A DNA stretch of 64,000 nucleotides. It comes from Sphingomonas sp. Leaf9 (GTDB taxonomy: Bacteria; Pseudomonadota; Alphaproteobacteria; Sphingomonadales; Sphingomonadaceae). The notes below the pieces were generated by a model. It made no database searches. It was not told the DNA's origin and saw only the letters and a program-made list of their open reading frames with translations. Numbering within the stretch: the stretch's first letter is position 1; each line of letters starts with the position of its first letter. Shown piece after piece: positions 53,342 to 61,839 of the stretch. A program made the translations under genes and the position numbers. The stretch spans positions 124,001 through 188,000 of the forward strand of contig NZ_LMKC01000006.1 of NCBI RefSeq assembly GCF_001421355.1, read 5' to 3'.

Positions 53342-53362
53342 TTCAGGTTCGCCTTATCTGAA

Positions 53363-54613
53363 CTATCGCTCCGGATCGCCAAAGTGGCTGCGGTGCGTTT
53401 GATCGATCAGGATGCGATCCCGCTCGCTCGTCATCGCCGCCTTCGAGCGCTCCGCCGCATCGTACGCTTCCTGTGCGATGAGCGATCGAGACGGCTCGGC
53501 ATGTCGGGCCAGGGCAGCAAGGGTTTTTTGTAGCCGGATGCCGACTTCGACAATAGCCGCGCCATCGCGCGCGATCGGACGACACCAGTCGCCGAGCAGT
53601 TCGGCAAAGTGGATCGGCGGGACATGAACCCGGGCGGGCACCTGCGCACCATCCCTTGTTCGGTGATCCGCCAGGCGCAACATCACACGGGCGCTTGCCT
53701 CGATGACCGCACTTGCCGTGCCGGGATCGTTCACCGCCGGTGACAAGGCGCGTGACGCGATCTCGGACAGGACGACCAGGCCGAAGCGTGGATCGTGATC
53801 GAAGGTGCGGTGATGGGACATGGTGAACGCCTGTCGAACCTTGTCGACCGCGCTGTCGTCGCACCCGCCCGCGACCAGCGCGATCGGCCGCTCGGGTTCG
53901 ACGAGCTTGCCGGGCAACGCGAGGACGTGGATATCGGCACCGATCGCCTCTGCGAGCTTTCCAAGTACCGCGACGTCGACGTGGGTGACCCGCGCCATCG
54001 TTTTCGGCATGACCGGCGTCATGCTGCCAGCGTCCGGCTGCGTCTGCTCGGTGCCGAGCGCCAGCGGCATGTGGATCGTGTCGACCGCCGCCATCGCCGC
54101 CCGCTCGACACGATCGATCGTGTCGGACACCCGTCCGAAGCGCGCGATATGCTCGATCCAGCGCAGCAGCGTGACGACGATAAAGAGGATGACCGCAATC
54201 GTGCCGACCAGGAGGATGACGCGCCCGGTATCGCCATAGAGCCCGGTCGACAGCGCGATGATGCCGACGATGGCGAACAGGAAGCTGCCTAGGAACGTCG
54301 CGAGCGTGTTTTGCGCCGTGCTGTCGTCGATCAGCAATTGGACCGCGCGGGGCGTGATCGTGCTGGTCGCGCCCGAATAGGCCGATACCATCGCGGTCAG
54401 CGAGAAGGTGGTCACCGCCAGCATGCTCGACGCCAGGATCGTCAGGATGCCATCGACCGATTGCGCGCCGATCGTCGCGGCGAACTCGTAGGATATGGTG
54501 TGTCCAACCAGTGCGCCTGCAAGGGCGAGCGCACCTCCGAACGCGCTGACCAGCGCCGCCCTGAACCACATCCTGCGTGTGAGCAGGCGGATGAGCCACT
54601 GCCACCGCGTCAA
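53363..54613 (-). CDS. DUF2254 family membrane protein
   Basis: A 416-residue protein. Four membrane helices lie in the first 165 residues (MWFRAALVSAFGGALALAGAL, ILTILASSMLAVTTFSLTAMVSAY, LATFLGSFLFAIVGIIALSTGLYG, VILLVGTIAVILFIVVTLLRWIEHIA). The cytosolic part shows ALSPAVNDPGTASAVIEASARVMLRLADHR, the hallmark of DUF2254. Function is unknown. The start is a TTG (54613) with AGGGG before it. Twenty bases upstream on the same strand is the end of an antiporter remnant. Confidence 0.9.
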   Translation of the reverse strand: MTRWQWLIRLLTRRMWFRAALVSAFGGALALAGALVGHTISYEFAATIGAQSVDGILTILASSMLAVTTFSLTAMVSAYSGATSTITPRAVQLLIDDSTAQNTLATFLGSFLFAIVGIIALSTGLYGDTGRVILLVGTIAVILFIVVTLLRWIEHIARFGRVSDTIDRVERAAMAAVDTIHMPLALGTEQTQPDAGSMTPVMPKTMARVTHVDVAVLGKLAEAIGADIHVLALPGKLVEPERPIALVAGGCDDSAVDKVRQAFTMSHHRTFDHDPRFGLVVLSEIASRALSPAVNDPGTASAVIEASARVMLRLADHRTRDGAQVPARVHVPPIHFAELLGDWCRPIARDGAAIVEVGIRLQKTLAALARHAEPSRSLIAQEAYDAAERSKAAMTSERDRILIDQTHRSHFGDPER

Positions 54614-54632
54614 TGCCGTTCCCCTTCAAGCG

Positions 54633-54869
54633 TCAAAGCATCGGCGAGCCGCGCCGGTTCCGCTTCGAGCCGTCGCAATGTTCCGTCCCGGCCGCTTCCG
54701 TCAGATTCCGACGACAGAGCAGCTGCGGCATCGTCAATCCCTGCGCGAAGATCGAGAAGGCCACTACGCTAAAGGGGATCGCGACAATCTCGCCCCGTTC
54801 GGCGACGCTGGCTGGATCATATTCCCGGTCGAACGTCGCGCTGGTCGGCGTGGAGGTGGTCCGAACCAT
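54633..54869 (-). pseudogene. C-terminal remnant of a Na+/H+ antiporter
   Basis: A 78-residue frame whose centre reads AERGEIVAIPFSVVAFSIFAQGLTMPQLL, the last membrane helix and tail of CPA1-type Na+/H+ antiporters, followed by a short tail (LTEAAGTEHCDG) and stop. The rest of the roughly 400-residue transporter is not found upstream, where frames are unrelated. So this is a decayed fragment rather than a small gene. Region 54870-54987 beyond it holds nothing I recognise. Confidence 0.55.
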
Positions 54870-54987
54870 TCGAGGCGCCGTGGCGTTCGACCCGCCAGTC
54901 CTGCCGCTCGTGCGCCACCCCGGCGTAGGTGGTTCAGGAGGCTTCGGGTTCGTCGCCGCAATCCGGGCGCGCTCGCACCCGCGTCCA

Positions 54988-55787
54988 TCAGAGCTTCACC
55001 CCAGGACCCAGTACGGCAACGAACGCCACTACGGCGACGCCGGCCGCGGCACATAGGGGCCAGCTCGGTGACGCCGGAGGTTGCGCCGTCGAGGTCGCTG
55101 GCTTCACGAAGCGCGCGACGCTCAACAGGCCGGCATTGCCGCCGAGCGCGACACCGATCGACGCGCCGATGGTCGCGCGCCAATCGCTTCCCGCCGCTAC
55201 AGCCGCCATGAGCGAGATCGCCCCGTCGTCACCCACACGACGATCGCCATCCGCCGCACGTCGGCGACGTTGGCCGCGCCGTCCGCCTTCTGGCACAGCA
55301 TCGCCGCTGCCATCCGAACGATCGCGAAATAGCCCGCGACGCCGACGGCGGCGAGGGCACCGCGCGTCAGGATGGAGTCCGGCGAACCTGCCATCACGCC
55401 GGCCCGGTTCCAGTCGCCGATGTCGAACGCGGCGGAGAAAACCAGATAACCGAACGATGTCAGGCCATTCAGCGCGAAGACGACCCAGCCAGCGAACCAT
55501 CCCCGCGCCGTTGCGCTGTTCCGCCACCACAGCCAGCCCAATGCCATCAGGGTCAGATTGACGGCCGTCCCGGCACCGGCGACGATCCGCCCGCCCCAGG
55601 CCGAAACGGCCTGGCGTCCGCATTCGAAATGGAAGGTGCTCCACGCAAGTGGCTCTCCTCCCACAGCCTTGCAGGCCAGGCCATGGCCCGCACCCTCATG
55701 CAGGGTTGCCGCTGCGATCCAGGCCAGCGCCGTCAGCGCCACGATATCCGCGATCGGCAGGCGTCCAGTGTCGCGAGAACCGGTCAT
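54988..55787 (-). pseudogene. HEGAGH-motif membrane protein (M50-like) split by a frameshift
   Basis: From ATG 55787 (AGGAG eight bases upstream; ATGA overlap with the DUF2306 gene) the frame encodes a membrane protein. It has IADIVALTALAWIAAATLHEGAGHGLACKAVGG, a helix bearing a HExxH-like HEGAGH motif as in intramembrane zinc proteases, then further helices to VRRMAIVVWVTTG. There it shifts: the four-base G-run (55221-55224 on the plus strand as CCCC) lacks one base. The continuation is in the neighbouring frame (AISLMAAVAAGSDWRATIGAS ... AAAGVAVVAFVAVLGP) down to a stop at 54988. Together they make about 266 residues of one protein. Either a recent mutation, phase variation or a sequencing error. 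Confidence 0.65.
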
Positions 55788-56281
55788 GCCGGCACTCCTG
55801 TTTGGACCAGACGGGTGCGGACCAACCATCCGCCGATCAGGAACAGGGCGATGTTCAGTGCGATCATGAGCGGCCAATGGCTTCCTGGATCGCCGAGGCT
55901 GCTCAGGCCCATCATCGGATTGACCAGAAGCTCCGTAACGAACGCCATCCAAAGGCCGACATAGTTCATCGCCATGCGGCGCTGATGCGTGACCAGGTCG
56001 TGCGGGTTCTGCGTCCTGCGCCATCGACGCAGGGCCATAAGCCCCATCGCCAGCGTGGCGAGATTGACGGCCGCAATCGCATGAAAGACGTTTGGCCGCC
56101 CCGTCAGGTCGTAGATCGATAGCGCCGTCGTATTGATGGCAACGATCGCCACGGCGTACATCCGACCGACGTATCGGTGGGCGACCGTGCCTTTTCGCAT
56201 CGCCAGAACGGCAGCGCCGCCTGCCAGTGCCATGCTTCCCACCGCGACATGCGTCGCGCCGATCACCGATATTCCGCCCAT
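55784..56281 (-). CDS. DUF2306 family membrane protein
   Basis: A 165-residue protein with four hydrophobic segments (VAVGSMALAGGAAVLAM, YAVAIVAINTTALSIYDL, HAIAAVNLATLAMGLMAL, MIALNIALFLIGGWLV). The HRYVGRMYAV and HQRRMAMNYVGL motifs carry conserved histidines and are typical of DUF2306, a family of unknown function with possible haem or metal binding. First gene of a two-gene operon with the HEGAGH protein (ATGA overlap). The membrane LytTR regulator upstream on the same strand is the probable controller. Confidence 0.88.
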   Translation of the reverse strand: MGGISVIGATHVAVGSMALAGGAAVLAMRKGTVAHRYVGRMYAVAIVAINTTALSIYDLTGRPNVFHAIAAVNLATLAMGLMALRRWRRTQNPHDLVTHQRRMAMNYVGLWMAFVTELLVNPMMGLSSLGDPGSHWPLMIALNIALFLIGGWLVRTRLVQTGVPA

Positions 56282-56385
56282 TCTCGTTCCTGCCCCTTTG
56301 GAAGCGGAGGGCTTATCGAGCGGCGACGTTCCGCGGCGGCGGATTGCGCCGTCTGCGTATGGTATTTCGTGAAACCGACTTCGCG

Positions 56386-57177
56386 TTACGCCAGTCCGTC
56401 ACCAGGCGTCAGCCAGCCACGTGCGCGGCAAAGGGCGACGCTCGACTCGCTGACGACGACGCTTTCTCCGTCGGTCAGCTTCAGCGACCAGCGCCGTCCG
56501 TTGCGCTGTGCGCCGGTGACCGCATGATCCGCGACCCAGGTGCTGCGGTGGACTTGCGCGCCGGGCACGTTGGCAAGATCGGCAATGGCGTCCTTGAAGC
56601 GATAGTGGACGAGCAAGGTTTGTCCGTTGCGCAGCGAGAGGCGGCAGTAATGATCCTCGGCGCACACGCACAGGACGTCGAAGGGGTCGCCGATCCCGGC
56701 ACGGGCCAAGATACCGGCAGTCGGCGACCGTACCGGCGTGATCACCTTGCCGGGCGACAGCCCGTCGACTTGTGCGGCCGGTCGGGCAAGCCCGGCTTTC
56801 AGGAAGATGACGAACGCCGTGGCCAGCAAGCCGTAAAGAGACGGCCGCCAGTCGATCGCCACATCCGATCGGCCCATCAGCCGGTACAGCAACGGTACCT
56901 CAAGGCAGAGCAAGCCGTTCAGCAGCACGGCGCCCAACACCCAACGACCATCGATCCGATCCCCGCGCAGGATAGTGTGTCGCCATCCATGCCAGCCAAC
57001 GATGTTGACGCCCACGAGCACCATCCAGAACGTCAATGCGCCCGTCGATCCGAACGCACGCAAGACCCCGAAGGCGTCCACGATCGCCAGCATGAGCGAC
57101 AGAGTGAACCAGATGATCGCAGACCGTGTCAGCAGGCGGGTACTCGAGATGGCTCGTGGCGCCCTGGCGGTGTTCAC
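56386..57177 (-). CDS. Membrane-anchored LytTR family DNA-binding regulator
   Basis: A 263-residue protein. Four membrane helices occupy the first 150 residues (SAIIWFTLSLMLAIVDAFGV, ALTFWMVLVGVNIVGWHGW, WVLGAVLLNGLLCLEVPLLYRL, SLYGLLATAFVIFLKAGLA). The C-terminal LytTR domain (about 165-255) shows FDVLCVCAEDHYCRLSLRNGQTLLVHYRFKDAIADL and VHRSTWVADHAVTGAQRNGRRWSLKLTDGESVVVSESSV. Such proteins act without a separate kinase: a membrane sensor fused to the DNA-binding module. It lies 104 bases upstream of the DUF2306 gene in the same direction. Confidence 0.9.
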   Translation of the reverse strand: MNTARAPRAISSTRLLTRSAIIWFTLSLMLAIVDAFGVLRAFGSTGALTFWMVLVGVNIVGWHGWRHTILRGDRIDGRWVLGAVLLNGLLCLEVPLLYRLMGRSDVAIDWRPSLYGLLATAFVIFLKAGLARPAAQVDGLSPGKVITPVRSPTAGILARAGIGDPFDVLCVCAEDHYCRLSLRNGQTLLVHYRFKDAIADLANVPGAQVHRSTWVADHAVTGAQRNGRRWSLKLTDGESVVVSESSVALCRARGWLTPGDGLA

Positions 57178-57545
57178 TTTTTCATTCCTTCAGGCCGTTC
57201 GAATCTGAGGATTTAAGGGGCTACGTGGTGTTCGCAAAATACTATGGTTTTTGAAGGCATGCTTTCTGCCGTCGGGCAGGTGAGGAAGCCGCGATCATCT
57301 CACTTCCCCGAATCCGGACGAAAGGCCGGATCGAGATCTGCCATTCCCCGCAACGCATCATGCCGGGCCGCATCCATGCGACTGCGGTAGGTCAGTACAT
57401 CGCGGCCAATCAGCTTGCGATGCGTACCCACCGGACATGATGTTCAGCAGATCGGCTGCTTCCTGGTAATAAGTTCTGCCTGTAGCAGCACGACCGTAAC
57501 GGCAGGCTACGCCTTGAATCCACCCGCGAGAGGGCACGCGCGGCG
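57178..57545. other. Intergenic region with at most one tiny reading frame
   Basis: 368 bases between the LytTR and HNH genes, both on the minus strand. One minus-strand frame (57431 down to 57300) encodes a 43-residue peptide GTHRKLIGRDVLTYRSRMDA followed by ARHDALRGMADLDPAFRPDSGK. It looks protein-like but has no ribosome site and no family; it may be the end of a decayed gene. Nothing else is recognised. Confidence 0.3.
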
Positions 57546-58034
57546 TTACGTGCCGATGCGCTGATGGTCGAGCATGCTGATCGGGGTGGGTGTGATCCAG
57601 TCGGCACCCAGCATCGGATAGGGACCGTAGAACAGGTCCCCTAGCGCACGCCGGTAATGCGCATTCCTCCAGCGTCGGCGTCGATGCTCCGGACCATCGT
57701 GGAGCATATGGCAACGCTGGCACAGCGCTGCCAGCTTGTGGAGCGCGCTGTCGCTCGGATCATGGTTAAGGTGGGCGCAGGCCAGCACCACCGGCGTCCA
57801 GGCACCGTGCGTCAGGATGTTCTCGATCGGACGCCGCACCCGGCGGCCCTGACCGCTACGCCAATATTGCCGCTTTCGGTCCCACCAGCGGCCATCGCGC
57901 ATATGGAACACTCGCTGCCCGTGGGGACGCCCGCAATGCTCGCAGGCACCTCTGGCCCGCACGAAGCGCACATGATGCGAAAGCTGCGGCCAGTCGATCG
58001 GGTACAGGAAAATGTGCTCCGGACGGATCGGCAT
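57546..58034 (-). CDS. HNH-type nuclease-like protein
   Basis: A 162-residue protein with two zinc-knuckle-like Cys pairs: ARGACEHCGRPHGQRV and AALCQRCHMLHDGPEHRRRR, around the HNH core LACAHLNHDPSDSAL. This is the treble-clef layout of HNH nucleases, although the catalytic His-Asn spacing (CAHLNHD) is of the divergent kind found in plasmid- and phage-borne proteins. The ATG at 58034 is used; the frame also has a GTG four codons upstream. It lies 22 bases downstream of the resolvase gene and is probably co-transcribed, as cargo of the same mobile element. Confidence 0.75.
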   Translation of the reverse strand: MPIRPEHIFLYPIDWPQLSHHVRFVRARGACEHCGRPHGQRVFHMRDGRWWDRKRQYWRSGQGRRVRRPIENILTHGAWTPVVLACAHLNHDPSDSALHKLAALCQRCHMLHDGPEHRRRRWRNAHYRRALGDLFYGPYPMLGADWITPTPISMLDHQRIGT

Positions 58035-58056
58035 CAGGCTTCCCACTGCGGCAACG

Positions 58057-58629
58057 TCACCTGACGCATCGAACCAGCGCCGCGGCGGTGAGGGCGCGAT
58101 ACAGCGTCGCGTGGTGACACTTGAGCAGCTTGGCCGCTTCGCGAACGGAAGTACCCTCGCTGACCAACCGTTCGCCCAGTTTGATCTGGTCGGCCGTGAG
58201 CTTGGGTGGCCGCCCGAAGCGTACCCCCCGTTCCTTCGCGGCTACCCGCCCGCTGCTGGTACGCTGGTGGATCAGGTCGCGCTCGAACTCGGCAATACCG
58301 GCAAACACCGTCAGCACCATGCGTCCTGCCGGCGAAGTCGTATCTGCCCAAGGCTCCGCCAACGAGCGCAGCCCGGCACCGGCGTCTTTGAGCTTCTCGG
58401 CAATATTAAGCAGGTCGCGGGTCGAGCGTGCCAGTCGATCGAGCCGCGTGACGACGACCGTGTCATCATGGCGCAGCTGCTCAATCATTTTTGCCAGCTC
58501 GGGTCGATCGCGCTTCGCCCCCGACACCTTCTCTTCGAATGTCCGGCCGCAACCGGCTTCTTTCAACGCCGCGCGCTGCAGCCGCAGATCCTGATCATCG
58601 GTCGAAACGCGGGCATAGCCAATCAGCAT
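58057..58629 (-). CDS. Serine recombinase (Tn3-family resolvase/invertase type)
   Basis: A 190-residue resolvase. The catalytic domain begins MLIGYARVSTDDQDLRLQRAAL (nucleophile Ser in YARVST) and includes VVVTRLDRLARSTRDLLNI and GRMVLTVFAGIAEFERDLIHQRT. The C-terminal helix-turn-helix is SVREAAKLLKCHHATLYRAL. Length and layout match Tn3/gamma-delta TnpR. No transposase tnpA is present in the window, so the transposon is either lost or this is a stand-alone recombinase. Directly upstream are four TGTCGCAAAA-like motifs, a likely res site. Confidence 0.93.
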   Translation of the reverse strand: MLIGYARVSTDDQDLRLQRAALKEAGCGRTFEEKVSGAKRDRPELAKMIEQLRHDDTVVVTRLDRLARSTRDLLNIAEKLKDAGAGLRSLAEPWADTTSPAGRMVLTVFAGIAEFERDLIHQRTSSGRVAAKERGVRFGRPPKLTADQIKLGERLVSEGTSVREAAKLLKCHHATLYRALTAAALVRCVR

Positions 58630-58725
58630 GTCGCAAATATGTATCGAAACCGAACGGTTTTGCAACAGAGTTTTGCGACATCGAACCGCGCAGAAATGCG
58701 TTCATCCGTCAGCTGTCGCAAAACT
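58629..58725. repeat. Repeated TGTCGCAAAA motifs, probable res site
   Basis: The motif TGTCGCAAA(A) occurs at 58629-58637 (+), in inverted form with one mismatch as TTTTGCAACA at 58658-58667, inverted exactly at 58671-58680, and forward again at 58714-58723. The last two belong to a perfect 12-base inverted pair (58669-58680 and 58714-58725). Spacing gives two subsites of about 39 and 57 bases next to the resolvase start, where res sites of resolvases lie. 58726-58918 holds nothing else recognised. Confidence 0.6.
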
Positions 58726-58918
58726 TAGGATATAAGCGACACCGGCATGTTCCCAAACGCCGTCGTTGTGTGTCCGTTTCGGGAAAGCGTGCCTGCTGGC
58801 GAGAGAGTCCGACTTCCCCTTTCCTCTGTAGCGCCAGCTGAAGTTCCCGATCGGGAAAGTGGTGGGCGTGCGCAGGGAAGGGGCGATTTGACGAAGCGGC
58901 GGCGCTACTTGTCGTTTC

Positions 58919-60016
58919 ATGGAACTCCTGTTCGGTTGGCGTGCCGCGGCTCTGACGGTGGCGGCAGCCATTCTCTTGCCGTTGGCGGGCGCGCTCGCGA
59001 CCTCGATCCGTCACCGGTCGGCGACGCGGACATTGGCTGCGTTGCTGGTGGTCATGACCGGCGTCATCATTCCCTGGCTGATCGGGTTCGCCGGTTTCTA
59101 TGATCGCTGGTGGTGGCTGACGTTCGCGCCGTTCTCCAACGCGCTGTTCGTTCCGCCGCTGCTGTACCTCCATGCCTGCGCGCTGGTGACCGGGCGCTGG
59201 CCCGATCGGGGCTGGCGTCACCTGCTGCCGGGTTTTGCGCAGTTCGGATATCAGGGAGCGGCGTTCCTTTTGCCGCTGCCGCGCAAGCAGCGTTGGGCCG
59301 ACATCGCGTTCGACGCCGGCGAGACGATCCTGGCCGTGCTGCTGGCGATCAGCTTCCTCATCTATGCGCGCCGCACGGTCCTGTTGCTGCGACACTATCG
59401 CGCAGCTCTGGCGCAGAACCGCAGCGATGATGCACGATTTGCGACCGCCTGGCTTGCCCGGACCGTGATTGCCTTCACCGCGCTGGCGCTGATCTGGGCC
59501 GGCGTGCTGCTGTTCAACGCCATCACACCGCTCGGCTACAAGGGGCTGATGCCGCTCTACCTGGCGATCGCAGGGTTCGCCCTGTATCTTGGCATCGCGG
59601 GCTGGCGCTATCTAGCCCTGCCGTTTCCGACGCTCGACACGCTGCGGATCACGGCTGCCGTGCCCGGGCCTGCGCCGGACTGGTCGGAGCGCGGGCGCAG
59701 ATGGGAAGCGCTGACGCGCGAGAACGGATGGTATCGGGAGGAGGCACTGACGCTGCGACGGCTCGCAAGCCTGCTCGCCACCAACGAAAGCTATTTGTCG
59801 CGTGCGCTGAACGAAGGGCTTGGCCGCAGCTTTTCCGAGTTCATCAACGGCCTGCGCTGCGAAGACGTCGCCCGGGCGCTGGATCGACAGGATGCGCGCG
59901 CCTTGCTCGCCATCGCGCTGGAGGCCGGATTTGCATCGAAGGCGAGTTTCAACCGGGCTTTCCAGCTTCGCTATGGCCAGTCGCCGAGCAGCTATCGCAA
60001 GGCGCATATTCCGTAA
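58919..60016 (+). CDS. AraC family regulator with seven-helix membrane N-terminus
   Basis: A 365-residue protein. Seven hydrophobic segments cover about residues 5-230 (LTVAAAILLPLAGAL; LAALLVVMTGVIIPWLIGF; LFVPPLLYLHACAL; FAQFGYQGAAFLLPL; TILAVLLAISFLIYA; TVIAFTALALIWAGVLLFNA; LYLAIAGFALYLGIAGW). The C-terminal AraC domain is EALTLRRLASLLATNESYLSRALNEGLGRSFSEFINGLRCEDVARALDR and ALEAGFASKASFNRAFQLRYGQSPSSYR. Such fused membrane AraC proteins act as one-component sensors of membrane or extracellular signals. The serine hydrolase gene follows in the same direction 77 bases downstream and is the likely target. Confidence 0.92.
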   Translation: MELLFGWRAAALTVAAAILLPLAGALATSIRHRSATRTLAALLVVMTGVIIPWLIGFAGFYDRWWWLTFAPFSNALFVPPLLYLHACALVTGRWPDRGWRHLLPGFAQFGYQGAAFLLPLPRKQRWADIAFDAGETILAVLLAISFLIYARRTVLLLRHYRAALAQNRSDDARFATAWLARTVIAFTALALIWAGVLLFNAITPLGYKGLMPLYLAIAGFALYLGIAGWRYLALPFPTLDTLRITAAVPGPAPDWSERGRRWEALTRENGWYREEALTLRRLASLLATNESYLSRALNEGLGRSFSEFINGLRCEDVARALDRQDARALLAIALEAGFASKASFNRAFQLRYGQSPSSYRKAHIP

Positions 60017-60093
60017 TTTCGGCGGATTACCGATGGTGAGGCGACCGGACCCGGTCCTTTAGGCTTGCTGCGCAGAAGTCCATCGGAGCCACC

Positions 60094-61839
60094 ATGCACA
60101 TACCCTTCCGTCGCATCGTCGTATCTGTCATCGCGACCGTCCTTCTTGGCAGCCTGCCGACCACCGGCGCTACCGTTCCGCGCGCACCGACCGCGCTGGC
60201 CCAGCGATGCGTCATCACCTCGCTCCCCGCCTCGCAAGCCACCGCGATCGAGCGCATCGTGCGGCGGGAGATGCAACGTCGTCGCATTCCGGGCCTGCAG
60301 ATCGTGATCGTGCGGCACGGGGCCGTCGCCTTCCGGGGCAGCTATGGCGTGGCGGACATCGAGACGGGCGCAACCGTCACGCCCCGCAGCCTCTTCACCC
60401 TCAACTCCGCGACCAAGGCGTTCACCGGCGTCGCCATCGCGCAGCTGGTCCAGGCCGGACGACTGTCGCTGGACGCACCCGCCGCGGCATTCGTCCCCGA
60501 CTGGCCGGCGCGGTGGGGCGTCGTGTCCGTCCGCCAGCTGCTGACCCATATCTCCGGGCTTCCCGACGTTCTGGAGCAACCCAGGGGCCAGGGTACCGGG
60601 CGCCTTGTCGGTGACGGCGATCCGGACTCTGCCTGGGCGACGATCAGGACACGCCCCGTCGAAGCGCCGCCCGGCGCCCGGTTTCGCTATAACCAGACCA
60701 ATTATGTGCTGTTGGGCAAGATCATCGACCGTCTGACCGGGATGCCGTTCACCCGATATATCGCAGCCCGTCAATTTGCACCGGCAGGTGCGACGGGGTT
60801 CGCCTATGGCGAAACGCGCGACATCGTTCCCGGGCGGGTCAGGGTCTATCGCTACGCCAGCGGAGCTGTCGACGGTTCCACCAGGGACGCCCCGCTCGAA
60901 CATGCCTTTGACGAGTTCGCCCCGTTCCTGCGGACAGCCGGCGGCCTGAACGGATCGGCAACCGACGTCGCGCGGTGGCTGATCGGATTGCAGAATGGCA
61001 GGTTGTTGAGTCCGGCTTCGCTGCAGATGCTCTGGACGCCGGGTCGCTATGCCGATGGCAAACCAACGCAATGGGGCATGGGGTGGCCGCTGCGCAGCGA
61101 TGAACGGCATCCCGTTGCGACGGGTATCGGTGGACGGCGCTCGGCCTTCTTCGTCTACCCGAAAGACGACCTGTCGATCGTCGTCCTGACCAACCTGGCC
61201 GGCGCCAATCCGGAGGAGTTTATCGGGGAGATCGCCGGAGTGTTCTACCCCGAGCTGCGCCTCGAAAACGGCGGTGGCCTGTCGCGCGATACGAACCGGT
61301 TGCGTGTCGCCCTGGCTGCGTTTCCGGACGATGCTCCCGCGATGATCTTCGCGCGATTGCGATCCGGCAGCCCGGCCCTTGATGTTACGGAAGAGGACCT
61401 GAATGTCTGGGGCGGTCGACTGCTGGCTGCCGATCGCGTCGATGAAGGCATCCGCGTGCTGATGCTCAACACCAGCCTGCATCCCGAAAGCGCGAACACC
61501 TGGGATAGCCTTGGCGAAGCCTATGAAGCTGCCGATCGGGTCACGGACGCACTGGCCGCCTATCGCCGATCGCTGCACATCGATGGCAGCAATGAACACG
61601 CCCGGCGGCGATGTTCCGTCCTGTCCGCTCCCCGGCGCACTGCGCCGGAGAGCGGGGAGCATCGTCAGAAGAACAACCGAACCGAGGTCGAAATCAGGCG
61701 TCCGTACAGCGTGTTGGCCTGTGCGATACCGGTGGCGGGAATCGCCGCGTCGAGGGTGCCGACGATGGCGTTGGCATCGAACAGGTTGGTGGCGCTGATG
61801 CCCAGTTCGACGCGGTCGACCGGACGGACCTGCGCATAG
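60094..61839 (+). CDS. Serine hydrolase (beta-lactamase-like) with TPR tail, runs into the next gene
   Basis: A 581-residue frame. A signal peptide (RRIVVSVIATVLLGSLPTTGAT) is followed by the serine hydrolase domain: SATK nucleophile (Ser in TLNSATKAFTGVA), Tyr in FRYNQTNYVLLGK (YNQ for YxN), and IGGRRSAFFVYPKDDLSIVVLTN. A TPR-like tail (SANTWDSLGEAYEAADRVTDALAAYRRSLHID) follows at about 455-500. After SNEHARR the sequence loses character and the frame continues 175 bases into the convergent TonB receptor gene. The natural end is therefore probably near 61600-61620, with the stop lost by mutation or frameshift, or the protein really carries an unstructured tail. Likely a periplasmic peptidase or esterase. 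Confidence 0.85.
   Translation: MHIPFRRIVVSVIATVLLGSLPTTGATVPRAPTALAQRCVITSLPASQATAIERIVRREMQRRRIPGLQIVIVRHGAVAFRGSYGVADIETGATVTPRSLFTLNSATKAFTGVAIAQLVQAGRLSLDAPAAAFVPDWPARWGVVSVRQLLTHISGLPDVLEQPRGQGTGRLVGDGDPDSAWATIRTRPVEAPPGARFRYNQTNYVLLGKIIDRLTGMPFTRYIAARQFAPAGATGFAYGETRDIVPGRVRVYRYASGAVDGSTRDAPLEHAFDEFAPFLRTAGGLNGSATDVARWLIGLQNGRLLSPASLQMLWTPGRYADGKPTQWGMGWPLRSDERHPVATGIGGRRSAFFVYPKDDLSIVVLTNLAGANPEEFIGEIAGVFYPELRLENGGGLSRDTNRLRVALAAFPDDAPAMIFARLRSGSPALDVTEEDLNVWGGRLLAADRVDEGIRVLMLNTSLHPESANTWDSLGEAYEAADRVTDALAAYRRSLHIDGSNEHARRRCSVLSAPRRTAPESGEHRQKNNRTEVEIRRPYSVLACAIPVAGIAASRVPTMALASNRLVALMPSSTRSTGRTCA
61627..61660. terminator. Hairpin between serine hydrolase and TonB receptor
   Basis: An inner perfect 7-base stem CCGGCGC (61632-61638) / GCGCCGG (61642-61648) with a 3-base loop, flanked by GCTCCCC (61627-61633) and GGGGAGC (61654-61660) that can pair instead. 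It lies just before the TonB receptor stop codon (other strand) and could terminate both genes. Confidence 0.45.

Noticed and set aside
57358..57723. 121-codon minus-strand frame overlapping the HNH gene
   Set aside because: Most of it is the HNH gene read in another frame; only a short part is outside, and it has no recognisable motif.
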